A DNA stretch of 64,000 nt. Origin: Tolypothrix sp. FACHB-123 (GTDB lineage Bacteria > Cyanobacteriota > Cyanobacteriia > Cyanobacteriales > Nostocaceae). Positions within the stretch are counted from its first letter, which is position 1; each line of letters starts with the position of its first letter. The notes beneath the pieces were generated by a model, which ran no database searches, was not told the origin of the DNA, and was given only the letters and a program-made list of their open reading frames with translations. Made by a program: the position numbers and the translations under genes. Below are positions 15,140-22,726 of this stretch, in pieces. The stretch spans positions 26,414-90,413 of the forward strand of contig NZ_JACJRE010000033.1 of the NCBI RefSeq assembly GCF_014697075.1. The letters are read 5' to 3'.

Positions 15140-17446
15140 ATGAGCGTTATTACAATTCAATGTCGCTTGGTTGCTGAAGAAAACACCCTCCGTCAACTGT
15201 GGAAACTGATGGCTGAGAAAAATACGCCACTCATTAATGAATTATTAGAACAAGTAGGACAACATCCGAACTTCGAGAAATGGCTAAAAAAAGGTGAAGT
15301 ACCTGAAGAGGCTATCGACACGATAAAAAAATCTCTCATAACTCAAAAGCCTTTTGCTGGTCAACCAGGTCGTTTTTACACATCAGCAGTTACTTTAGTT
15401 AAAGAAATATACAAATCTTGGTTTACCTTACAACAGCAACGACAACGCAAAATAGAAGGAAAAGAACGTTGGCTCAAGATGTTGAAGAGTGATATAGAAT
15501 TACAGCAACAAAGCCAGTGCCATTTGGATATTATTCGCAACAAAGCTAACGAACTTTTGACTTCATTTGTCGCCAACATCACTGACAATAGAAATCAGCA
15601 ATCTAAAAAAAAAGACACTAAAACTAAAAAAAATAAAAAAGTCTCTGAAGACTCTACACTTTTCAACGCATTATTTGCTCTTTACGATCAAACTAAAGAC
15701 TGTCTGTCTCAATGTGCTATTGCATATTTACTCAAAAATAATTGTCAGGTTAGTGAGATTGATGAAGACCCAGAGGAATATGTTAAACGTCGGCGTCAGA
15801 AAGAAATAGAACTTGAACGATTAAAAGAGCAACTCAAAAGTCGAAAACCTAAAGGTAGAGATTTAACGGGAGAAAAATGGTTAACAACTTTAAAAGAGGC
15901 AACTAATCAAGTTCCAGTGGATCAACTGGAGGCAAAATCTTGGCAAGATAGTCTGTTAAAAGTAACTAGCGATATACCGTATCCGGTCGATTATGAAACC
16001 CAGACAGATTTAGATTTGTTAATACATTCTAATGATGACATCAATCAAAACACCATCCTAGTTTGGCAGATAGGTTTTTTAAAGCAGTTAATAGAATCCG
16101 GTTCCTACAGTTTTATTAAATATCTTTATTTTCAAAGTGAATTCTTACCTAATAGAGAAAACATCATCCTAGTTTGGCAGATAGGTTTTTTAAAGCAGTT
16201 AATAGAATCCGGTTCCTACAGTTTTATTAAGTATCTTTATTTTCAAAGTGAATGTTTACCTAAAAGAAAACACATCATCCTAAGTTGGCAGATAGGTTTT
16301 TTAAAGCAGTTAATAGAATCTGGTTTATACAGTTTCATTAACTATCTTTATTTCCAAAGCGGATGGTTATATACAAGAGATGTGAATTGGTTGAAGCTGA
16401 AAAACAAACCAGGTCGTATTTTTGTTAAGTTTAATGGCTTGAAGAAAAATATCATTAATCCTGAATTTTATATTTGTTGTGATTCTCGGCAGCGTGATTA
16501 TTTTCAACGCTTCTGCCAGGATTGGCAAATTTGGCATGATAATGAAGAAACCTATTCTTCTGGCTTATTTTTTCTTCGTTCTGCACGCCTACTATGGCAA
16601 AAAATAAAAGGTAGAGGCGTACCTTGGAGAGTTAACCGCTTGATTCTTCAATGCTCTATAGAGACACGTTTGTGGACAGAAGAGGAAACAGAACTAGTTC
16701 GCACTGAAAACATCGGTAAAGCTGAGAAAACCATCCGTAAAATGGAACAACAAGCTGTTCTAACTCAACAACAGCTATCTCGTCTACAAGGTGAGCGAAC
16801 TCAGAGGCAAAAACTTAACAACCCCTTTCCTGGTCGTCCCAGTAAACCTCTGTATCAAGGTAAATCTAATATTATTGTTGGTGTTAGTTTTGGGTTGGAT
16901 AAACCTGCAACGGTATCTGTGGTAGATATTGCCAACAAGAAAGTTTTGGCATATCGCAGCACTAAACAACTACTTGGAAAAAACTACAATCTACTAAATC
17001 GTCAGCGACAACAACAGCAACGCCTAGCTCACGAACGGCACAAAGCTCAGAAACGAAATGCACCCAATTCTTTTGGTGAATCTGAATTAGGTCAATATGT
17101 AGATAGATTATTAGCTGATGCAATTATTGCGATCGCCAAAACCTATCAAGCTTGCAGCATAGTTATCCCAAAACTCCGCGATATGCGTGAGCAAATCACT
17201 AGTGAAATCCAATCCAGAGCAGAGAAGAAATGCCCTGGTTACAAGGAAGCTCAAAAAAAATACGCAAAAGAATATCGTAAGAGCATTCATCGCTGGAGCT
17301 ACGGTCGATTAATTGAGAATATTCAATCCCAAGCTGTCAAAGCTGGAATTGCTATTGAAATTGCTACACAGCCAATCAAAGGTAGCTCACAAGAAAAAGC
17401 GCGAGATGTAGCCATCTTTGCTTACCAAGAACGTCAAGCCACTTGA
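15140..17446 (+). CDS. cas12k: Cas12k, catalytically inactive RNA-guided targeting protein, with an internal triplicated insertion
   Basis: Cas12k binds the tracrRNA/crRNA and marks the integration site without cutting DNA. The N-terminus (MSVITIQCRLVAEENTLRQLWKLM by position) and the C-terminal half (GVSFGLDKPATVSVVDIANK; NLLNRQRQQQQRLAHERHKA) are plainly Cas12k. The protein ends FAYQERQAT, as usual. It is 768 residues, against about 640 for characterised Cas12k. The excess is a stretch after YPVDYETQTDL that contains three 37-residue repeats, with WQIGFLKQLIESG at W309, W346 and W383, before the conserved NWLKLKNKPGRIFVKF. The frame stays open throughout. A GGAGG lies 5 bases before the ATG. 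Whether the insertion alters guide or TniQ binding is unknown. Confidence 0.96.
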   Translation: MSVITIQCRLVAEENTLRQLWKLMAEKNTPLINELLEQVGQHPNFEKWLKKGEVPEEAIDTIKKSLITQKPFAGQPGRFYTSAVTLVKEIYKSWFTLQQQRQRKIEGKERWLKMLKSDIELQQQSQCHLDIIRNKANELLTSFVANITDNRNQQSKKKDTKTKKNKKVSEDSTLFNALFALYDQTKDCLSQCAIAYLLKNNCQVSEIDEDPEEYVKRRRQKEIELERLKEQLKSRKPKGRDLTGEKWLTTLKEATNQVPVDQLEAKSWQDSLLKVTSDIPYPVDYETQTDLDLLIHSNDDINQNTILVWQIGFLKQLIESGSYSFIKYLYFQSEFLPNRENIILVWQIGFLKQLIESGSYSFIKYLYFQSECLPKRKHIILSWQIGFLKQLIESGLYSFINYLYFQSGWLYTRDVNWLKLKNKPGRIFVKFNGLKKNIINPEFYICCDSRQRDYFQRFCQDWQIWHDNEETYSSGLFFLRSARLLWQKIKGRGVPWRVNRLILQCSIETRLWTEEETELVRTENIGKAEKTIRKMEQQAVLTQQQLSRLQGERTQRQKLNNPFPGRPSKPLYQGKSNIIVGVSFGLDKPATVSVVDIANKKVLAYRSTKQLLGKNYNLLNRQRQQQQRLAHERHKAQKRNAPNSFGESELGQYVDRLLADAIIAIAKTYQACSIVIPKLRDMREQITSEIQSRAEKKCPGYKEAQKKYAKEYRKSIHRWSYGRLIENIQSQAVKAGIAIEIATQPIKGSSQEKARDVAIFAYQERQAT
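16050..16382 (+). repeat. Three tandem 111-bp repeats inside cas12k
   Basis: Units lie at 16050-16160, 16161-16271 and 16272-16382. Units 1 and 2 differ at only about ten bases, mostly in the last 25; unit 3 has diverged further. Each encodes 37 residues with a WQIGFLKQLIESG core and a YSFIKYLYFQS tail, likely helical. Close identity of units 1 and 2 shows a recent duplication, and 111 bp keeps the frame. Confidence 0.95.
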
Positions 17447-17485
17447 GTTTTATTCACTAATCCGAACCTTGACAATATAATATTT

Positions 17486-17760
17486 TTATAACAGCGCCGC
17501 AGTTCATGCTCTTTTGAGCCAATGTGCTGTGATAAATCTGGGTTAGTTTGGCGGTTGGAAGATCGTCATGCTTTCTGACCCTGGTAGCTCCCCGCTCCCG
17601 ATGCTGCCATCTGTAGAATTCTATAGATGGGATAGGTGCGCTCCCAGCAATAAGGAGTAAGGCTTTTTGCAATAGCCGTTCTTTTTAACGGTGCGGGTTA
17701 CCGCAGTGGTAGCTACTGAATCACCCCCTTCGTCGGGGGAACCCTCTCAAATATTTTTTT
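17486..17760 (+). ncRNA. tracrRNA of the V-K CAST
   Basis: Downstream of cas12k, the sequence AACAGCGCCGCAGTTCATGCT, then GGGTTAGTTTGGCGG, CTTTCTGACCCTGGTAGCT, GATAGGTGCGCTCCCAGCAA and GGCTACTGAATCACCCCC-type blocks follow the order of known V-K tracrRNAs. A TATAAT box at 17476-17481 predicts a 5' end near 17488. A CCCCC/GGGGG hairpin (17724-17739) followed by seven Ts (17754-17760) marks the probable 3' end. CCCTC just before it can pair with the GGGTTGAAAG end of the CRISPR repeat. Exact ends are estimated. The 71-aa reading frame on the other strand is a shadow. Confidence 0.9.
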
Positions 17761-17948
17761 GGCGTGTCAAAGTGGGGGCAAAATCCCTTGAGTCCCGCCA
17801 AAACCTCAAAACCTTTGTCATGTCTTAATTTCAGAAACTATTGTGTCAATTGATTTAGTTTTTTGATATGAGACGAAAGAAGCTTTTTAAGGGATATGCC
17901 AAATTTGTATCTAAAAAGCTTTATTTGCAAGAGGTCTAGACGGCAAGG

Positions 17949-18128
17949 GTTTCAACCACCATTCCGGCTAGGGGTGGGTTGAAAGGGATGCACCTCTACG
18001 ACCAAAAAACCCCACAAATAGTTTCAACCACCATTCCGGCTAGGGGTGGGTTGAAAGAATCAGGGGTATCACACCCGAACTTTTGTGAACCGTTTCAACC
18101 ACCATTCCGGCTAGGGGTGGGTTGAAAG
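17949..18128 (+). CRISPR. Short V-K CRISPR array: three repeats, two spacers
   Basis: Three identical 37-bp repeats lie at 17949-17985, 18021-18057 and 18092-18128. They begin GTTTCAACCACC and end GGGTGGGTTGAAAG. Spacer 1 is 35 bp (17986-18020) and spacer 2 is 34 bp (18058-18091). No cas1/cas2 adaptation genes are present in the window, as usual for V-K. I found no match of either spacer elsewhere in the window. Confidence 0.96.
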
Positions 18129-18151
18129 AGTGCCAAAAAATGTTTAACAGA

Positions 18152-18178
18152 GGGTTGAAAGGTGCATCCGACTTGTAA
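18152..18178 (+). CRISPR. Delocalised homing crRNA: partial repeat plus 17-nt tRNA-matching spacer
   Basis: Twenty-three bases after the last full repeat, the 3' part of a repeat (GGGTTGAAAG, 18152-18161) recurs. It is followed by GTGCATCCGACTTGTAA (18162-18178), a perfect 17-nt match to the adjacent tRNA-Thr gene. Short, separated, tRNA-matching guides are the known homing route of V-K CASTs. Confidence 0.93.
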
Positions 18179-18282
18179 ACATATAAAGATATATGAATAT
18201 TATCAGGGAAGGCATCAAATGAAGATTTAACTATATTTCCTGTACAATAGATGTCTGCAAACACTTTATCGAATTGGTTAGA

Positions 18283-18404
18283 CGACATTAATTAGTTAAC
18301 GTTTCGCAATTGGCATTAGACGACACTAAACTGTTAACAGCGACATTAATTTGTTAGTAACGACACTAATCTGTTAAAGACGACAAATAATTAGTTAATC
18401 GACA
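18283..18404 (-). repeat. CRISPR-proximal transposon end with TnsB-binding repeats
   Basis: On the minus strand TGTCG motifs occupy 18400-18404, 18381-18385, 18361-18365, 18341-18345, 18321-18325 and 18283-18287. Spacing is 19 bp for the terminal pair, then 20, 20 and 20. The outermost 26 bases (TGTCGATTAACTAATTA...) closely match those at 177. This end faces the tRNA, so by the convention that the end nearest the protospacer is 'left', it would be the left end. Confidence 0.88.
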
Positions 18405-18412
18405 TGTACAAA

Positions 18413-18484
18413 AGCCAGCAGTCGGATTTGAACCGACGACCTTCCGATTACAAGTCGGATGCACTACCACTGTGCTATGCTGGC
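18413..18484 (-). tRNA. trnT: tRNA-Thr (anticodon UGU), CAST homing target
   Basis: The minus strand folds as a cloverleaf: acceptor stem GCCAGCA/TGCTGGC, anticodon arm TCCGA-CTTGTAA-TCGGA with anticodon TGT (reads ACA, threonine), and T-arm with GGTTCAAATCC. It is 72 nt without an encoded CCA. The gene is intact, since the element lies beyond its 3' end. Confidence 0.96.
18448..18468 (-). other. Protospacer and PAM used for CAST homing
   Basis: The 17-nt protospacer (18448-18464, minus strand) covers the anticodon arm of tRNA-Thr. It is preceded by GGTA (18465-18468), which fits the NGTN PAM known for V-K systems. From the PAM to the transposon end at 18404 is exactly 60 bp, within the 60-66 bp reported for the characterised system. 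Confidence 0.9.
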
Positions 18485-18702
18485 AGATTTTGCGAACCTC
18501 TTAAAGCACTCACCGATTTTTAATTATAGCATAAACAAGTTTTTTGTCTAGCAGGAGCGAAGAAAATTTTTGGTTGACGGTTGACCAAAGACCATCTCCC
18601 CCCGACACCAGAATATCTGGTAGAGTTTTAAAGCGATAATTTTTCATAGAGCTGGCTCAAGGCATAGAAAAACATCACTGGTTCTTTACAGATTCACAAA
18701 GC

Positions 18703-19623
18703 ATGGTAGCGTTGAACGGACGAGATTTATTAAGTCTGGCGGATCTGAGTTCTACAGAACTTCAGGAACTTCTGCAATTAGCATCTCAACTCAAATCTCA
18801 AAAGCTCAAGTTGCATTGTAATAAGGTTTTGGGATTGTTATTTTCTAAAGCTTCAACTCGCACGCGAGTTAGTTTTACAGTGGCGATGTATCAATTGGGT
18901 GGACAGGTAATCGATCTCAACCCTAATGTTACCCAAGTGAGCCGTGGAGAACCAGTGCAAGATACAGCTAGGGTATTGGATCGATATCTAGATGTATTGG
19001 CAATTCGCACTTTTGCTCAACAAGAGTTGGAAACTTTTGCTGACTATGCCAAGATTCCGGTAATTAATGCGCTGACTGATGCGGAACATCCTTGTCAGGT
19101 ATTGGCAGATTTAATGACGATTAAAGAGTGCTTTGGTAGCATCAAAGGGTTAACTTTAACCTATGTGGGTGATGGTAATAATGTCGCCAATTCTTTAATG
19201 CTGGGTTGTGCTTTGGCGGGAATGAATGTGAGAGTGGCTACACCTGTTGGCTATGAACCCGATAGTGCAATTGTAGAACAAGCCAGAGCGATCGCTAATC
19301 ATCAAACTGAAGTCCTCCTCACCCATGACCCAGAAATCGCTGCTAAAGGTGCGGCTGTACTTTACACTGATGTTTGGGCAAGTATGGGACAAGAAGAAGA
19401 AGCAGACGATCGCTTCCCAATTTTCCAACCTTACCAAATTTCTGAGCATTTATTAAGTCTTGCTGACCCCGCAGCTATTGTTTTACACTGCCTACCAGCC
19501 CATCGCGGTGAAGAAATTACCGAAGCAGTTATCGAAGGTTCCCAATCACGGGTTTGGGATCAGGCGGAAAATCGAATGCACGCCCAAAAGGCTTTGTTAG
19601 CTAGTATTTTAGGCGCAGAATGA
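18703..19623 (+). CDS. argF: Ornithine carbamoyltransferase
   Basis: The enzyme makes citrulline from ornithine and carbamoyl phosphate in arginine synthesis, in the cytosol. The 306-residue product has the carbamoyl-phosphate-binding STRTR motif (residues 51-55), HPCQ (129-132), the ornithine-binding region, and HCLP (262-265), all at the usual places. Length is normal. It is the first chromosomal protein gene beyond the tRNA and the CAST, transcribed away from the tRNA. A terminator follows it. Confidence 0.96.
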   Translation: MVALNGRDLLSLADLSSTELQELLQLASQLKSQKLKLHCNKVLGLLFSKASTRTRVSFTVAMYQLGGQVIDLNPNVTQVSRGEPVQDTARVLDRYLDVLAIRTFAQQELETFADYAKIPVINALTDAEHPCQVLADLMTIKECFGSIKGLTLTYVGDGNNVANSLMLGCALAGMNVRVATPVGYEPDSAIVEQARAIANHQTEVLLTHDPEIAAKGAAVLYTDVWASMGQEEEADDRFPIFQPYQISEHLLSLADPAAIVLHCLPAHRGEEITEAVIEGSQSRVWDQAENRMHAQKALLASILGAE

Positions 19624-19668
19624 AGAATGTTGACGGTTGACTGTTAACTGTGAACTGTCAACGACTTG

Positions 19669-19717
19669 AAAAGGCAAAGACATGGTACAAATATCATGCT
19701 TTTGCCTTTTATTTTTT
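19669..19717 (+). terminator. Terminator of argF
   Basis: AAAAGGCAAA (19669-19678 region) pairs with TTTGCCTTTT (19701-19710), with an inner GACATG/CATG pairing, followed by an AT-rich T-run. It lies 46 bp after the argF stop. Confidence 0.75.
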
Positions 19718-19938
19718 TATAGTTATCGGTATTTATCCCAACAAACACCAAAAAATTAGCGCAATATATTTTTCCTCTCTAACAAAACTGCTACAGTAGT
19801 CTTAAATAACTTCTCATAAACGAACTCATCCATTATCTGGTTTCTTGACTTTTACCTAGCTTCATCAATCAACTCTCAAAATAAATCAGATTGTCAGATA
19901 TATTTTCACTTTCATCTTGCTTATATGGGATTTTATGT

Positions 19939-19952
19939 AGTACTAATGTTCT
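19939..19952. promoter_or_regulatory. LexA (SOS) box upstream of lexA
   Basis: AGTACTAATGTTCT matches every position of the cyanobacterial LexA box RGTACNNNDGTWCB known from Anabaena. It lies 33 bp before the lexA start, consistent with autoregulation. The rest of the 19713-19938 stretch is AT-rich and shows no gene. Confidence 0.8.
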
Positions 19953-19984
19953 AGGGACATTTGTAATTACTTCCCAACAAAATT

Positions 19985-20590
19985 ATGGAACGTTTAACAG
20001 AAGCTCAACAAGAATTGTATGAATGGCTGGGAGAATACATCCGCACTCATCAACATTCGCCTTCAATTCGGCAAATGATGCAAGCGATGAATTTAAAGTC
20101 ACCAGCACCAATTCAAAGCCGTTTAGAACATTTACGGACTAAAGGCTATATTGAATGGACTGAAGGTAAGGCGCGAACTATTAGAATTTTGCGTCCTGTT
20201 GCCACTGGTGTACCCATTTTAGGTACGATTGCGGCTGGAGGTTTAATTGAACCTTTCACCGATGCTGTCGAACATTTAGACATTAGTAATTTTGCCTTAC
20301 CTCCCCAAAGTTATGCTTTGCGGGTAGCTGGAGACAGCATGATTGAAGATTTAATTGCTGATGGCGATTTAGTATTTTTGCGTCCAGTACCAGAACCAAA
20401 TCAACTTAAAAATGGCACGATTGTAGCTGCGAGAGTTGATGGACATGGTACTACATTAAAGCGCTTTTATCGTAGTGGCGATCGCGTTACCCTCAAACCT
20501 GCTAATGCAAAATACCAACCGATTGAAGTTCCAGCAGTTCACGTACAGGTACAAGGTTCTTTAGTCGCCGTTTGGCGTGATTATAACTAG
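19985..20590 (+). CDS. lexA: LexA repressor, self-cleaving
   Basis: LexA represses its regulon and cleaves itself when stimulated by RecA on damaged DNA. The 201-residue protein has an N-terminal winged helix-turn-helix (SPSIRQMMQAMNLKSPAPIQSRL), the Ala84-Gly85 cleavage site (TIAAGGL) and the catalytic dyad Ser118 (GDSMIED) and Lys159 (TTLKRF). Since all cleavage residues are kept, it should be self-cleavable, unlike the LexA of some unicellular cyanobacteria. A good LexA box lies just upstream. Confidence 0.96.
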   Translation: MERLTEAQQELYEWLGEYIRTHQHSPSIRQMMQAMNLKSPAPIQSRLEHLRTKGYIEWTEGKARTIRILRPVATGVPILGTIAAGGLIEPFTDAVEHLDISNFALPPQSYALRVAGDSMIEDLIADGDLVFLRPVPEPNQLKNGTIVAARVDGHGTTLKRFYRSGDRVTLKPANAKYQPIEVPAVHVQVQGSLVAVWRDYN

Positions 20591-20645
20591 AGGCTAGAGG
20601 TTAGGGGCTAGGGGCTAGGGAGGGATGAGGTAGACAACTTACCAT

Positions 20646-20736
20646 TGACTTTTGACTTTTGACTTTTGACTTTTGACTTTTGACTTTTGACTTTTGACTT
20701 TTGACTTTTGACTTTTGACTTTTGACTTTTGACTTT
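20646..20736 (+). repeat. Heptanucleotide tract, 13 copies of TGACTTT
   Basis: TGAC recurs every 7 bp from 20646 to 20730, giving 13 unbroken TGACTTT/TTGACTT units. This is a classic heptamer repeat of heterocystous cyanobacteria. It ends 2 bp before the ATG at 20739, leaving no room for a normal ribosome binding site there. Confidence 0.95.
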
Positions 20737-20738
20737 TT

Positions 20739-22220
20739 ATGTACCTGACGCCAAATCGAGTGCAGCCACTACCCGGTTTTCGCTTACGATTGCCATTGTT
20801 AAGGGAAAATCGGGGCAGTTATCAAACGCAAAAACCATTACCAGGATGCCCAAAAATGCCCCAATCTCTGAAATTGCGGGCATATCAGCACCAAGCGATA
20901 ACAAGCTGGTTTGCTAACAATGGCAGAGGAACGCTAAAAATGGCTACTGGTAGTGGTAAAACAATCGCAGCTTTAGCGATCGCTTGTGAATTATACCAGC
21001 AGATTAACTTACAAGTTTTGGTGGTGGTATGTCCCTATCGTCATCTTGTCACTCAATGGGCGCGAGAATGCGAAAAATTTAACTTGCAGCCGATTTTAGC
21101 ATTCCTTGATGTCCGCAATTGGCAAAGTCAACTCTCTACCCAAATCTATAATCTGCGTTCTGGTTCGCAAAAATTTGTCACGGTGATTACCACTAACTCG
21201 ACATTAATTGGCGAGGGGTTTCAGTCGCAGGTGAAATATTTTCCCGACAGAACTTTAATTATTGGTGATGAAGCCCATAATTTAGGCGCACCCAAATTAG
21301 AGGAAAGTTTACCTCGTCGCATTGGTTTACGGCTGGCGTTATCGGCGACGCCAGAAAGGTATTTTGATGATGATGGTACTCAATGTTTGCTTGATTATTT
21401 CGGCCCTGTGCTACAGCCAGAATTTACCTTGAGAGATGCGATCGCTCAAGGAGCTTTGGTACATTATTTGTATTATCCGATTTTGGTGGAATTAACAGAA
21501 GCCGAAAGTATTGCCTATTTAAAATTAACTAGGAGAATTGGGCGATCTTTATTGTACCGAGAACGGGAAAATGGCACAGTCGGAGATTTTGAAAATAACG
21601 AAGATTTAAAACCGTTGTTAATGCAACGCGCTCGATTAATTGGTGCAGCATCAAACAAGTTAACTGCTTTGCGAGAATTAATGGCGACTCGCAAAGATAC
21701 CACCCACACTTTATTTTATTGCAGCGATGGTTCCCAAGAAGCAGGAGAGCGTTCTTCCTTGCGTCAACTCAAAGCCGTAGCCAAAATTCTTGGTGTGGAA
21801 TTGGGGTATAAAGTTAGTACCTATACAGCTCATACTTCTTTAGAAGAAAGGGAGGTTTTACGCCGTCAATTTGAAAGCGGAGAATTGCAAGGTTTAGTAG
21901 CCATTCGCTGTTTAGATGAAGGTGTAGATATTCCCGCAATTCAAACTGCGGTGATTTTATCTAGTTCTGGTAATCCCCGTCAGTTTATCCAACGTCGTGG
22001 GCGCGTTTTACGTCCCCATCCCGGAAAAGAACGCGCCATTATTTACGACATGATTGTCTTACCGCCAGATTTAGAAAGGGAAACTATAGAAGTAGAACGC
22101 AATTTATTAAAGAAAGAATTGCGGCGCTTTGTCGAGTTTGCCGATTTAGCTGATAATGCCGGTGAAGCGAGAATGAAGCTACTTGCTTTACAAAAGCGGT
22201 ATGGTTTATTAGATATTTAA
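20739..22220 (+). CDS. SF2 helicase of the Dnd-associated restriction type
   Basis: The 493-residue protein is a superfamily 2 helicase: Walker A MATGSGKT, DEAH in GDEAHNLG, SAT in LALSATPE and motif VI QFIQRRGRVLR. Its compact layout (LRAYQHQAI start, then two RecA folds) resembles the family annotated as DNA phosphorothioation system restriction enzyme in cyanobacteria. dndD lies downstream, which supports this. The first ATG at 20739 touches a heptamer repeat; an internal ATG at 20856 (MPQSLKLRAYQHQ) may be the true start, because conservation begins there. A simple repair or Rad25-like helicase is the alternative. Confidence 0.8.
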   Translation: MYLTPNRVQPLPGFRLRLPLLRENRGSYQTQKPLPGCPKMPQSLKLRAYQHQAITSWFANNGRGTLKMATGSGKTIAALAIACELYQQINLQVLVVVCPYRHLVTQWARECEKFNLQPILAFLDVRNWQSQLSTQIYNLRSGSQKFVTVITTNSTLIGEGFQSQVKYFPDRTLIIGDEAHNLGAPKLEESLPRRIGLRLALSATPERYFDDDGTQCLLDYFGPVLQPEFTLRDAIAQGALVHYLYYPILVELTEAESIAYLKLTRRIGRSLLYRERENGTVGDFENNEDLKPLLMQRARLIGAASNKLTALRELMATRKDTTHTLFYCSDGSQEAGERSSLRQLKAVAKILGVELGYKVSTYTAHTSLEEREVLRRQFESGELQGLVAIRCLDEGVDIPAIQTAVILSSSGNPRQFIQRRGRVLRPHPGKERAIIYDMIVLPPDLERETIEVERNLLKKELRRFVEFADLADNAGEARMKLLALQKRYGLLDI

Positions 22221-22552
22221 AACGCCGATTTTTATGGATTTTTGTAAAATTTTTCGTAATAGTGAATTAGGGGTGCCAATTTATGACAAAATAATTTTAC
22301 TTACCCTAATATAATGGGATGTTTGCAAAATTTTTTAAAATGCAAATATCCCATTATAATATAGTCTAATTATAACAATGCATCACCTAAAAATAAAGTC
22401 CTTAATCTTAAAAAAATCAAACAACTAACAAATGACAGATGTAGGGGCGGGTTCACAGATATTCTCAAATATCCATAACGATCTCCCATAAACCCGCCCC
22501 TACTAACAACTAACAAGCAGTACAATAAATAAAAAAGTATCTACCATTCCCC
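22221..22552. other. Intergenic stretch with one palindromic repeat
   Basis: No gene is visible. It holds an inverted repeat ATATCCCATTATAATATAG-type stretch near 22310-22365 (TAATGGGAT...ATCCCATTA) that may end the helicase transcript, and the dispersed palindrome at 22441-22503. Confidence 0.6.
22441..22503. repeat. Dispersed 63-bp palindromic repeat, copy 1
   Basis: It begins GTAGGGGCGGGTT and ends AACCCGCCCCTAC, with an AT-rich middle. The same ends and length recur at 27915-27977 and 38445-38508. Confidence 0.85.
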
Positions 22553-22726
22553 ATGTCACCAGAGCAAAATATTGATGATGTGCAGGAGCCAATTACCAGC
22601 GCCCCACCGGAAGTGCGGCAGATTATTGAGCGAGTATGGAAGCTGGAAAAAGGCAGATTAGATAAGAGAATTAATAGCCACATTAACGATGAGATTTTGC
22701 TGATTATTAAAGAAGAGGTGCGATGA
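22553..22726 (+). CDS. Small protein upstream of dndD, 57 aa
   Basis: The product starts MSPEQNIDDVQEPITSAPPE and has a helical C-terminal half (VRQIIERVWKLEKGRLDKRI then NDEILLIIKEEV). Its stop codon overlaps the dndD start as ATGA, a tight coupling that supports it as a gene. Small proteins of this kind are annotated beside dnd genes as 'DNA modification system-associated small protein'; I base this on position and size, not on a firm match. Confidence 0.7.
   Translation: MSPEQNIDDVQEPITSAPPEVRQIIERVWKLEKGRLDKRINSHINDEILLIIKEEVR

Larger units (their letters stand above)
177..18404. mobile_element. Type V-K CRISPR-associated transposon (CAST), about 18.2 kb
   Basis: The element has all parts of an RNA-guided Tn7-like transposon: TnsB (DDE transposase), TnsC (AAA+ regulator), TniQ (short form), Cas12k, tracrRNA, a CRISPR array and a tRNA-directed homing spacer. 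TnsA is absent, as is normal for V-K. The ends are placed at TGTC (177) and at the complementary GACA ending at 18404, because in both ends the first inner TGTCG lies 19 bp inside, and because 18404 lies 60 bp from the homing PAM. Flanking pentamers differ (CAAGC at 172-176, TGTAC at 18405-18409), so there is no simple target duplication. The left flank appears to have been lost by deletion. Whether it is still active cannot be read from sequence, but no core gene is visibly broken. Confidence 0.93.

Noticed and set aside
17457-17672. 71-aa minus-strand frame
   Set aside because: It lies wholly over the tracrRNA gene and has no protein-like features.
18040-18288. 82-aa minus-strand frame over the CRISPR array and transposon end
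   Set aside because: It reads through a CRISPR repeat, a spacer, the homing guide and TnsB sites; no domain or RBS.
18405-18410. TGTACA at the right flank as the true transposon terminus, as in the characterised element
   Set aside because: It would give 25 rather than 19 bp to the first inner TGTCG, would put the end 54 bp from the PAM, and has no counterpart at position 177. It is better read as flanking DNA.
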